Positions 1 through 5,266 of a stretch of 10,073 nt of DNA are shown here, one piece after another. The stretch's first letter is position 1; the number at the start of each line of letters is the position of its first letter. Both the position numbers and the translations under genes were made by a program. Origin of the DNA: Reyranella sp. (GTDB taxonomy: Bacteria > Pseudomonadota > Alphaproteobacteria > Reyranellales > Reyranellaceae); NCBI GenBank assembly GCA_004296815.1, contig SCVT01000361.1, positions 1-10,073 of the forward strand, given 5' to 3'. The notes below the pieces were generated by a model. It was not told where the DNA came from and did no database searches. It worked only from the letters and a program-made list of their open reading frames with translations.

Positions 1-446
1 TTCCGATCTCCGAACAGCTTGGCGCCCGCCGCGACCGAGCGCCCGTGGTTGCCCGAGCTCGCGGTCGAGAAGACGTAGCGGCCGGTGATCTCGCGGTCCG
101 TCCCCTTCATCACGCGCTCGAAATCGGCCTGGGTGTGATAGGCCTCGCCGATCGCGCCGGAGAGCTCGTTGTAGACGGCGAGCACGCCGCCCAGCGCCTT
201 GAACGCCCCGAAGCCGAAGCGCTGGCTCTCGTCCTTGATGCGGATCTCGCCCACGCCCAGGCGCTTGGCCAGCGCCGGCAGCTCGAACAGCGGCGTCGTC
301 TTGTGCGCCGGGCACTTGGTCAGCGACGCGGTCAGCTCGGGAATCCCGTTGGGATTGATCACGCGCTGCTGCTCGCGTGCGAATTTCTGGGCGCGGTCGG
401 AGCGGGGATTCGGGGCTATCCAGCCCGGGAGGGGAGGGGTCGTCAT
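1..446 (-). CDS. PLP-dependent fold-type II enzyme, diaminopropionate ammonia-lyase-like (partial)
   Basis: This is the N-terminal 148 codons of a leftward gene; the C-terminus lies outside the window. The ATG at 446-444 is the only nearby start, because an ATG just upstream in another frame stops after four codons; there is no clear ribosome binding site. Residues about 71-86 read KDESQRFGFGAFKALG, the PLP-lysine motif, with the Schiff-base lysine probably K83. Residues 128-137 (STASSGNHGR) form the glycine/asparagine loop that grips the substrate carboxylate. The RFG-x-GAFKALGG and NHGR wording is closest to diaminopropionate ammonia-lyase, which splits 2,3-diaminopropionate to pyruvate and ammonia. 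However, the Asp normally before GNHGR in that family is Ser here, as in threonine/serine dehydratases. Substrate is therefore open: a 2,3-diaminopropionate, threonine or serine deaminase-like enzyme are all possible. Fold assignment is firm; exact activity is inferred. Confidence 0.85.
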   Translation of the reverse strand, partial: MTTPPLPGWIAPNPRSDRAQKFAREQQRVINPNGIPELTASLTKCPAHKTTPLFELPALAKRLGVGEIRIKDESQRFGFGAFKALGGVLAVYNELSGAIGEAYHTQADFERVMKGTDREITGRYVFSTASSGNHGRSVAAGAKLFGDR

Positions 447-454
447 GGCGGGGT

Positions 455-468
455 CATAGCATGCTATG
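455..468. promoter_or_regulatory. Perfect 14-bp palindrome in a divergent intergenic gap
   Basis: The sequence CATAGCATGCTATG is identical on both strands. It sits in the 49-bp gap between the start of the leftward PLP enzyme gene (446) and the start of the rightward DUF6489 gene (496). That is where an operator for a dimeric repressor controlling one or both genes would be expected. It also contains TATGCT, a loose match to a -10 box, in the rightward direction. The palindrome is seen directly; its role as an operator is inference. Confidence 0.45.
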
Positions 469-495
469 CTTGCCGTGGAATTCGCGGAGAGCGCC

Positions 496-753
496 ATGAA
501 AGTGAACGTCGAAGTGAGCTGCACGCCCGAGGAGGCCCGCGCCTTTTTCGGCCTGCCCGACATCAAGCCGATGCAGGACCGCATCATGGGCGAGATCGAG
601 GAGCGCCTGAAGTCGAGCCTGAACTCGATGAATCCCGAGCAGGTCTTCAAGACCTGGCTGCCCGCCTCGATGCAGGGCGTCGAGCAGATGCAGCAGATGC
701 AGCAGGCCTTCTGGAGCCAGCTCGCGAACATCGCCACGGGAAAGAAGGGCTAG
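496..753 (+). CDS. DUF6489 family protein
   Basis: An 85-residue protein of unknown function. The N-terminus MKVNVEVSCTPEEARAFFGLPD, with the conserved CTPEEAR and FFGLPD stretches, is what I recognise as the DUF6489 family of alphaproteobacteria. The ATG at 496 is chosen over an in-frame ATG at 466 because the family begins MKVNVEV and because GGAGA at 486-490 gives a ribosome binding site. The C-terminal half is amphipathic and rich in Met and Gln (QMQQMQQAFW, about residues 63-72), probably a helix for protein-protein or granule-surface contact, somewhat like a phasin. No catalytic motif or membrane segment is visible. It is followed after 8 bp by the ferredoxin gene, so the two are probably co-transcribed. 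Family identity is fairly sure; the phasin-like idea is only a resemblance. Confidence 0.8.
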   Translation: MKVNVEVSCTPEEARAFFGLPDIKPMQDRIMGEIEERLKSSLNSMNPEQVFKTWLPASMQGVEQMQQMQQAFWSQLANIATGKKG

Positions 754-761
754 CGACCAGG

Positions 762-1142
762 ATGAGCCAGCGTTCCAAGCCAGCCGATCCCGCTCCCTAC
801 TACGAAGCCCACGTCTTCTGCTGCACCAACCGGCGTCCCGAGGGCCATCCCCGCGGCTGCTGCGCCGAGCGCGGCGGCGAGGCGTTGCGCGACCACATGA
901 AGAGCCGCGCCAAGGCGCTCGGCCTCAAGAACGTCCGCATCAACAACGCGGGCTGCCTCGATCGCTGCGAGCTGGGGCCGACCCTGGTGATCTATCCGGA
1001 AGGCGTCTGGTACACGGTGCCGACCAAGGAGGACATCGACGAAGTCCTCGACACGCACCTCGTGAAGGGCGGCCGGGTCGAGCGCCTGATGCTCAAGACC
1101 GCGGACAAGCTGCCGGCGGATCGGGAGAAAGCCGACCGGTAG
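762..1142 (+). CDS. Thioredoxin-like [2Fe-2S] ferredoxin
   Basis: A 126-residue protein with cysteines at 20, 21, 33, 34, 65 and 69, in the blocks VFCCTNRR, RGCC and AGCLDRCELGP. The CxxxC pair in GCLDRCELGP plus an upstream Cys cluster is the cluster-binding pattern of the thioredoxin-like [2Fe-2S] ferredoxins (the fold also found in the NuoE subunit of complex I). It probably acts as a cytoplasmic electron carrier; its partner cannot be told from the sequence. The reading frame is open far upstream, antisense to the PLP enzyme, but the protein-like part and the known family start (a short tail before the first Cys pair) point to the ATG at 762, 8 bp after the DUF6489 stop. The doubled Cys at 20-21 and 33-34 leaves it unclear which residues bind the cluster. 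Confidence 0.88.
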   Translation: MSQRSKPADPAPYYEAHVFCCTNRRPEGHPRGCCAERGGEALRDHMKSRAKALGLKNVRINNAGCLDRCELGPTLVIYPEGVWYTVPTKEDIDEVLDTHLVKGGRVERLMLKTADKLPADREKADR

Positions 1143-1170
1143 GCGGCGGCCGGTCACGGAGGAAAGCGCC

Positions 1171-2097
1171 ATGGCGGTCCCCGATTTCCAGACGTTGATG
1201 CTGCCGGTGCTACGCGTGACGGCGCATGGTCCGATCGTGGCAGCAGAGTTGAGGAGACGCGTTGCAGAACTCGCCAACGTCACCGAAGAGGATCTCGCGG
1301 AGGTGCTGCCCAGCGGGCGACATACCAAGTTCTCCAATCGCGTGGCTTGGGCAAACGTTCATCTGCAGCGGGCCGGGCTGATCGGGCTCGTCCGTCGCGG
1401 CGTCTACGAGGCGACACCGGCGGGTAAAGAGCTGCTGGCGAAAGCGCCTCAACGGATCGACATGAAGCTGCTCGGCGGCATTCCGGCCTATACGGAGTGG
1501 CGGGCGCAAAGCAACGAGGACGGCGTGGACACCGTGTCTGTCACGGCCGCCCCGACATCGGCGACGGCCGAAGCGACGACACCGGAAGAACGGATCGACC
1601 GCAGCTATCGCGAGCTGCGTGTCGCTGTCGAGGCCGGGCTGCTGACACGTCTGCGCACCCTGGACCCCATGCAGTTCGAGCAGGTGGTCATCGATCTACT
1701 GGTGGCGATGGGCTATGGCGGCGGCCGCGAGGAGATGGCCAAGGCCTTCAAGCGCTCGGCCGACAACGGTGTCGACGGTGTCGTACGCGAAGACAAACTC
1801 GGCCTCGATGTCGTCTATATGCAGGCCAAGCGCTATGCGGCCGACAACCATGTCGACGTGTCGTCTGTCCGCGATTTTGCCGGATCACTCGAATATCACC
1901 GTGCCACGAAGGGCGTCTTCGTGACGACTTCACGCTTTACGGCCAGTGCCAAGGATTATGTAAGCCGGATTGGCAAGCGGGTCGTCCTGATCGACGGCGG
2001 TGAGCTTGCGCGGCACATGGTCGACCACCGCGTCGGCGTAAGGGTCAAGGACACCTACGAAGTGTTTGAGCTCGATGAGGACGCTTTCTCCGAGTAG
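1171..2097 (+). CDS. mrr: Mrr-type restriction endonuclease
   Basis: A 308-residue protein of the same size as E. coli Mrr, a type IV enzyme that cuts modified (methylated) DNA. Residues about 1-95 form the Mrr N-terminal winged-helix domain, with the typical FSNRVAWANVHLQRAGL and ATPAGKELL stretches. A Thr/Ala-rich linker (about 116-140) leads to the Mrr catalytic domain from about 163 (LDPMQFEQVVIDLLVAMGYGG). The PD-(D/E)xK nuclease centre is visible: D202 in GVDGVV, then QAK at 218-220 in the strand VVYMQAKRY. The stretch GVFVTTSRFTASAKDYV near 248-264 is also typical, so the enzyme looks intact. GGAGGAA at 1158-1164 is a strong ribosome binding site. It follows the ferredoxin gene by 28 bp but is probably an added defence gene. 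A hand count of 1921-1980 gives 33/60 G+C, against 45/60 for 9061-9120 in the housekeeping block, which fits acquisition by transfer. Confidence 0.95.
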   Translation: MAVPDFQTLMLPVLRVTAHGPIVAAELRRRVAELANVTEEDLAEVLPSGRHTKFSNRVAWANVHLQRAGLIGLVRRGVYEATPAGKELLAKAPQRIDMKLLGGIPAYTEWRAQSNEDGVDTVSVTAAPTSATAEATTPEERIDRSYRELRVAVEAGLLTRLRTLDPMQFEQVVIDLLVAMGYGGGREEMAKAFKRSADNGVDGVVREDKLGLDVVYMQAKRYAADNHVDVSSVRDFAGSLEYHRATKGVFVTTSRFTASAKDYVSRIGKRVVLIDGGELARHMVDHRVGVRVKDTYEVFELDEDAFSE

Positions 2098-2107
2098 GAG
2101 GCGTGCT

Positions 2108-2188
2108 TCAGGCCTGTCTCTCGTGCCTGCGGCGAGCGAACCAGTGCGAGCCGGCGAAGATCGTCAGAACCACCATGACACCGAGCAT
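2108..2188 (-). CDS. Candidate 26-residue single-helix membrane protein
   Basis: A very short leftward frame of 26 codons starting at ATG 2188-2186 and ending in TGA. Residues 1-12 are almost all hydrophobic (MLGVMVVLTIFA); after GSHWFA comes a basic tail, RRRHERQA. By the positive-inside rule this would be a membrane helix with its C-terminus in the cytoplasm. The strongest argument that it is real is the ribosome binding site: the minus strand reads AGGAGAGGAGA directly upstream, with GGAG at 2199-2196 and a 7-base spacer, one of the best Shine-Dalgarno matches in the window. The open frame extends further up to 2290, but that part is Arg/Pro/Gln-rich and not protein-like. It converges with mrr, the two stops being 10 bp apart. 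The function is unknown; a small stress-linked membrane protein or a toxic peptide are possible. I do not recognise a family. Confidence 0.5.
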   Translation of the reverse strand: MLGVMVVLTIFAGSHWFARRRHERQA

Positions 2189-2194
2189 GACGCG

Positions 2195-2205
2195 TCTCCT
2201 CTCCT
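2195..2205 (-). promoter_or_regulatory. Double Shine-Dalgarno for the 26-residue ORF
   Basis: Read on the minus strand this is AGGAGAGGAGA, two overlapping GGAG cores ahead of ATG 2188-2186. The nearer core has a 7-base spacer. It decides the start and supports translation of an ORF that would otherwise be ignored. Confidence 0.6.
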
Positions 2206-2209
2206 GAGG

Positions 2210-2241
2210 CTGCAACGCCAGGGCGGCCGGCTGCGTTGCAG
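2210..2241. repeat. 9-bp inverted repeat (hairpin) upstream of the small ORF
   Basis: CTGCAACGC at 2210-2218 is the exact reverse complement of GCGTTGCAG at 2233-2241, with a 14-base GC-rich loop. It lies just upstream of the ribosome binding site of the 26-residue ORF, so on the minus strand it would fall in that gene's leader. No T-run follows on either strand, so it is not a standard intrinsic terminator. It could be a leader structure or an operator. Two bases further on, CATCGCGCGATG at 2243-2254 is a perfect 12-bp palindrome. The rest of 2189-2347 shows no gene. Confidence 0.5.
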
Positions 2242-2347
2242 GCATCGCGCGATGATCGCGAAGCCGTGATCGGAGCCGGTCAGGCTTCATCGAGATGTCA
2301 CGCGACGCTCACCGTCCTGGAATCCGAACTGGTGTTGAATACGCGCC

Positions 2348-2575
2348 ATGCAGCACACGACAGAGATCGCCGATTCGCTCGGCCCCTTCGAATGGGAGAC
2401 CCTGAAGGCGCTCATGGCGCCGCAGCCCGACAGAAGCCGCATCCATGATGCTGCGCTGCGTCACCTTCTCGGAGCGAACCTCGTGACGGTTGAGGCCGAT
2501 CGTCCGTCGGTCACGGCCAAGGGCCGGCAGGTCGTGATCTGCGGCTCGCCCAAACTCTGGGAAAGCGCGGCCTAG
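2348..2575 (+). CDS. Small hypothetical protein, winged-helix-like
   Basis: A 75-residue protein that I cannot place in a named family. The pattern EWETLKALM, AALRHLLGANLVTVEADRPSVTAKGRQVV has the shape of a small winged-helix domain: an early helix, a recognition-like helix ending in LLGANLV, a beta hairpin wing with DRPSVT, and the closing TAKGRQVV also seen in MarR-like and Mrr N-terminal domains. It may therefore bind nucleic acid, but it could also be a protein-binding domain. It starts at ATG 2348 with no strong ribosome binding site visible. It lies between the small membrane ORF and tspO, converging with tspO across a 57-bp gap in which no clear terminator is seen. Codon use looks protein-like, but with no recognised homologue the call rests on the pattern alone. 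Confidence 0.6.
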   Translation: MQHTTEIADSLGPFEWETLKALMAPQPDRSRIHDAALRHLLGANLVTVEADRPSVTAKGRQVVICGSPKLWESAA

Positions 2576-2632
2576 CGGCGCTCCGTCTTCGGCGCGGGCT
2601 CGCCCCATGCCGCGGCGGTCAGCGCGAACTTC

Positions 2633-3112
2633 TCAGGCCTGCGGGTTGAGGCGCCAGAGCGCGGCGTTGAGCAGCGTGGCGAACGACACCCACGCGGCGT
2701 AGGGCATGAACAGGAGTGCGGTCAGGCGGTCAGCCTTCCATGTCTGTGCGATGAAGCCCACGATGCTGGCCAGCAGGAGCACGATCACCACCAGCGCCAG
2801 GTCGATTCGATGCGCTCCGAAGAACAGCGGGCTCCAGGCGAAGTTCAGCCCGAGCTGCAGGATCCACCACGCCATTGCCCAAGGGGCCGTCCTGTCGCGG
2901 ATCCATACACGCCAGCCCGCGACGGCGATCATCGCATAGAGCGTGGTCCATACCGGGCCGAACACCCAGTTGGGGGGATTGAAAGAAGGTTTGGTGAGCG
3001 CGGCATACCAGGCGTCAGGCCGGGTGAACGCGCCGATCGCTAACCCGCCCCCGACCACAACAAGCAGGAAGCCGGCGAGCAACAGCCAAGGATGACGGCT
3101 GCCCGCTACCAT
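2633..3112 (-). CDS. tspO: TspO/MBR family tryptophan-rich membrane protein
   Basis: A 159-residue inner-membrane protein of usual family length with five predicted helices (about 9-29, 48-70, 79-98, 104-124 and 130-153). Diagnostic stretches are KPSFNPPNWVFGPVWTTLY (41-59), LNFAWSPLFFG (89-99) and MPYAAWVSFATLLNAALW (136-153). Tryptophans lie at the usual places (W35, W49, W55, W93, W141, W153). TspO binds tetrapyrroles such as protoporphyrin IX and cholesterol-like ligands; in alphaproteobacteria such as Rhodobacter it acts in oxygen/light-linked regulation of pigment genes and in stress response. Its ATG at 3112-3110 overlaps the last 7 bp of the MipA gene (ATGGTAG), so translation is probably coupled to that gene. 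No separate ribosome binding site is evident, which agrees with coupling. Confidence 0.96.
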   Translation of the reverse strand: MVAGSRHPWLLLAGFLLVVVGGGLAIGAFTRPDAWYAALTKPSFNPPNWVFGPVWTTLYAMIAVAGWRVWIRDRTAPWAMAWWILQLGLNFAWSPLFFGAHRIDLALVVIVLLLASIVGFIAQTWKADRLTALLFMPYAAWVSFATLLNAALWRLNPQA

Positions 3113-3915
3113 TCAAATCGCCACGAGAGCGCCGAGCCGACGACGAACTGATTGCGCGAGCCGGCGGGGCCCTGGACGAGCGGCGAGCTGGCGGGGATGT
3201 CCGCCAAGTAGTTGTAGCTGCCGAACGCCACCAGGCTCAGTTTGTCGTTGATGCGCCAGAGCGCGCTGGTGCCGACGCCGACGCTGCGCAGGCCGGCGCC
3301 GGGATAGTATTGCGCGTAGCCCGAGTTGAACGACTGCGCGGCGTTGATGCCGAAATAGGCCTGGTTGAACGTCGCGTCGGTGACCGAGAGGCGCGGGCCG
3401 CCCGACAGGAACACGCTGTCGCTCAGCCTGAGCTTGCCGTCGACCAGCGCGTCGAAGATCAGCCCGTTGCTGCCGCCGATGCCGCGGCGCAGCTCGATCT
3501 TGGCCGCGAACCACGGCTGGTCGTAGCGCAGGAAGCCGCCGCCCTCGACGGTGAAGGGCACGCTGCCCGTGCCGTAGAGGCCGGGCCCGTCCCATTCGTT
3601 GCGCGGGAAGCGGTAACGCAGGATCGGCCCGGCCTTGAAGCCGCCGGCGTCGAACAGCGTGCCGCCGACGCCGTCGCGCGCCGAGATGAAGACCTTGTCG
3701 CGCTGATAGCGCAGGTCGAGGTTGGGAACGGGCAGCACGCGATAGTTGGCGCCGCCCTCGAACCACGGCGCCATGACCACGCCCGGTCCGATATCGAACG
3801 TCCAGTCGCGCGGCGGCGGCCCGGCGGGCTCGCTGCCGATGGAGGTGGGCTGGGCGTGCGCGACGCTGGCGCCGAGCAGGATGAATGCGAAAACATACGC
3901 GAAAAGACGGGTCAT
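3106..3915 (-). CDS. MipA/OmpV family outer-membrane protein
   Basis: A 269-residue outer-membrane beta-barrel protein. Residues 1-21 (MTRLFAYVFAFILLGASVAHA) are a signal peptide with an AHA cleavage site before QP. The mature part opens with DWTFDIGPGVVMAPWFEGGANYRVLPVPN, the typical MipA start in which the barrel follows a short periplasmic tail. Alternating hydrophobic strands follow, and the C-terminus LSWRFEW ends in an aromatic residue as barrel proteins do. The family includes MipA, which scaffolds PBP1B and MltA in E. coli, and OmpV, an osmotic/adhesion porin; which role applies here is not visible. The start at ATG 3915-3913 is set by the signal peptide and by AAGGA a few bases upstream. 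The frame stays open to 4020 but that extension would spoil the signal peptide. It sits upstream of, and overlaps, tspO. Confidence 0.92.
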   Translation of the reverse strand: MTRLFAYVFAFILLGASVAHAQPTSIGSEPAGPPPRDWTFDIGPGVVMAPWFEGGANYRVLPVPNLDLRYQRDKVFISARDGVGGTLFDAGGFKAGPILRYRFPRNEWDGPGLYGTGSVPFTVEGGGFLRYDQPWFAAKIELRRGIGGSNGLIFDALVDGKLRLSDSVFLSGGPRLSVTDATFNQAYFGINAAQSFNSGYAQYYPGAGLRSVGVGTSALWRINDKLSLVAFGSYNYLADIPASSPLVQGPAGSRNQFVVGSALSWRFEW

Positions 3916-3980
3916 GCCGTCCTTACGGCGTCGCTGGAAATCCGGATCAGTCGGAATGAACTGGTCACAATTCGCCGCAA

Positions 3981-4283
3981 CTAGCGGCGCGCGAGAAACT
4001 CCGCGGTCAGCGCCGCCCACTCCTGCTCGAGCGTCTGGTCCTTGGGAATCGCGCGTCCGGCGCGGCGATAGCAGTAGCCCGCGTTCGAGAGGTCGCCCTC
4101 CTGGCGATGGAGATGGGCATGCACGCTGTCGCAGTCGCGCTCGCCCTCATGCGCCTGCACGCATTCGTGCGCGCGGGTCCAGTCGCCGCGCTGCAGCCAC
4201 CACAGGCCCTGCAGCGCGGGCGTCGCATCGGCCGGCGGCTCCTCGCCAGCAGTGCTGGCACGGAAGGCGTCGAGGGTCGTCAT
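3981..4283 (-). CDS. Conserved small TPR-like hypothetical protein
   Basis: A 100-residue cytoplasmic protein. The core LQGLWWLQRGDWTRAHECVQ (25-44), DSVHAHLHRQEGDLSNAGYCYRRAG (52-76) and LEQEWAAL (85-92) matches a conserved hypothetical family I know from alphaproteobacteria, in which the blocks read GDW-x-RAHE, VHAYLHR-x-EGDL and NA-x-YWYRRAG. The helix pairs resemble one and a half tetratricopeptide repeats, so a protein-binding role is likely, but no function is established. In place of the usual YWYRRAG this copy has YCYRRAG. It starts at ATG 4283 with a weak ribosome binding site. It lies 38 bp after the DUF4279 gene and 65 bp before the MipA gene, all leftward, so they may share a transcript. 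Confidence 0.82.
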   Translation of the reverse strand: MTTLDAFRASTAGEEPPADATPALQGLWWLQRGDWTRAHECVQAHEGERDCDSVHAHLHRQEGDLSNAGYCYRRAGRAIPKDQTLEQEWAALTAEFLARR

Positions 4284-4321
4284 GGCTGCCGATGCTACTG
4301 CCGCGCGAACGGCTTGTCTTG

Positions 4322-4750
4322 CTAGGGGCTTACGACGTCAGTCGTAATCCGGACGTCCAGCCCCAGCGCTTTCAAAGCTTCGATATTCTGTGCGCTCAAC
4401 TCGAATTCGCTGGTGCCACCGCCCGTATGGTCGGTGTTTCTGATGACGAAGACGTCCAGGTGGCCGTGCTCTACGCCGGGAAGGGCGGTTAGCATCGGCG
4501 GTTCCGGTCCTAGCTTCCCAAGCAGTGCCTGGATCGCCGCGGGCAGATCGATCACATCCGCATCGGCTTTGGATCTGACGCACCAAATGCCGGTCTTGGC
4601 GAGGGCTGGTCGCTTCGGGGACAATTGCTCGCCCTTCCGTCTGGATTTCGAGGGCACAAGTCCCAGCCGGCTGGAGATTTCCAGCGGGTCCAAAGCGTCT
4701 CCGTACAAATAGATGGAGACATCGACGCCAAACTTTTTCTTCTCGGCCAT
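4322..4750 (-). CDS. DUF4279 domain-containing protein
   Basis: A 142-residue protein of unknown function. The opening VDVSIYLYGDALDPLEISSRLGLVPSKSRRKGE (9-41), then TGIWCV (53-58) and the pattern of beta strands with a middle helix (DLPAAIQALLGKL, 68-80) are those of DUF4279, often described as an immunity-like or accessory protein of mobile regions. The start is taken at ATG 4750 because the family begins right there; the frame stays open to 5194 but the upstream translation is Arg/Pro/Gly-rich and unlike protein. No good ribosome binding site is visible. Base composition is lower than that of the housekeeping genes (hand count 30/60 G+C at 4681-4740), and the codons include AAA and TTT runs, so it may have been acquired horizontally. 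It could head the leftward run that ends with tspO. Confidence 0.85.
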   Translation of the reverse strand: MAEKKKFGVDVSIYLYGDALDPLEISSRLGLVPSKSRRKGEQLSPKRPALAKTGIWCVRSKADADVIDLPAAIQALLGKLGPEPPMLTALPGVEHGHLDVFVIRNTDHTGGGTSEFELSAQNIEALKALGLDVRITTDVVSP

Positions 4751-4983
4751 TCGGACCCGGTCAACAGGTTGGACTACCACCGACACTGACTCGAGTTGAT
4801 CCGTCTTGGTAAGCCGCAACCGCGAAACAAATGTAAGCGAGGCAGTTGCAGGTTCAGCAGGATTGTGATAGGAATATCCGATAGGCTGGGCCCGCCTGCG
4901 GTCCGGTCTCCACGACATCAAAGGCCACGCCCCGCCCGGCCCTCCCCAGATCATTGGCCGGGTACGCTCCAGAGCAGGAGGTG

Positions 4984-5015
4984 GGGAGGTCCCGCGGCAG
5001 CAGCCGCGGCGTCCC
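4984..5015. repeat. GC-rich hairpin with AGCA loop
   Basis: CCGCGGC at 4992-4998 pairs exactly with GCCGCGG at 5003-5009 around a 4-base AGCA loop. An outer GGGA (4984-4987) can pair with TCCC (5012-5015), giving a two-part stem. A second short stem, GTCCG with CGGAC around 9 bases, lies a little further right, and a run ATTTTT follows near 5084. Together this could be a structured RNA or leader, but no known RNA family is recognised. Confidence 0.45.
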
Positions 5016-5110
5016 AGCACAAGGCCGTTCCCGCGTGCGCCGTCCGGCGCCGGGGCGGACCGAGGCGTCGAACAACGGCGCCCGATTTTTCGACCGGACG
5101 GAGACCCCGA

Positions 5111-5168
5111 TGTCACAGGTGCGAGCACAGGGTTTGTCACAGCGTTTGTCACAATCAGGTGTGACAAA
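5111..5168. repeat. TTTGTCACA repeat cluster with 9-bp inverted pair
   Basis: TTTGTCACA occurs at 5133-5141 and 5145-5153 (start to start 12 bp) and as its exact reverse complement TGTGACAAA at 5160-5168. A shortened copy, TGTCACA, lies at 5111-5117. The last two full copies form a perfect 9-bp stem with a 6-base loop. Neither strand has a following T-run, so this is not an ordinary terminator. The arrangement suits a cluster of operator sites for a DNA-binding protein, or remains of a mobile element. The repeats are seen directly; the function is inferred. Confidence 0.6.
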
Positions 5169-5266
5169 TCGGGCGCGGATTTGCCCGGTTTCATTGGCTT
5201 TTCACGGGGTGATTTTCGTCGGGACCACCGGTCATGCGGAGGGCATGAACGGGGGATGTTCCGGCG

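Larger units (their letters stand above)
4751..5266. other. 516-bp intergenic region without a supported gene
   Basis: No convincing protein or known RNA gene is seen. Open frames cross it on both strands, but their translations are Arg/Pro/Gly-rich, as chance frames in high-GC DNA are. I compared it by eye with tRNA, RNase P, SRP, tmRNA and 6S RNA and saw no matching core motif. The part next to 4750 must hold the promoter of the DUF4279 gene on the minus strand; GATAGG occurs twice there (4867-4872 and 4880-4885). From about 4980 to 5090 it is very GC-rich with several possible stems, and from 5111 to 5168 it holds a repeat cluster. Both are listed separately. Confidence 0.7.

Noticed and set aside
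45..761. In-frame extension of the ferredoxin gene upstream to position 45
   Set aside because: It runs antisense to the PLP enzyme and through the DUF6489 gene in another frame; its translation is Arg/Ala/Gly-rich, and the ferredoxin family starts near 762.
3310..3984. 224-codon plus-strand frame opposite the MipA gene
   Set aside because: A chance frame in GC-rich DNA; the minus strand has a signal peptide, ribosome binding site and family motifs.
4930..5060. SRP, tmRNA, RNase P or 6S RNA gene
   Set aside because: The GC-rich stems invited this, but the SRP GGAAG loop region, RNase P core and tmRNA ends are absent by eye.
5111..5168. CRISPR array
   Set aside because: Repeat units are 9 bp, partly inverted, with 3- to 15-bp spacing; no spacers of CRISPR length and no cas gene.
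4751..5194. 148-codon N-terminal extension of the DUF4279 protein
   Set aside because: The upstream translation is Arg/Pro/Gly-rich, crosses the hairpin and repeat region, and the domain starts right after the ATG at 4750.
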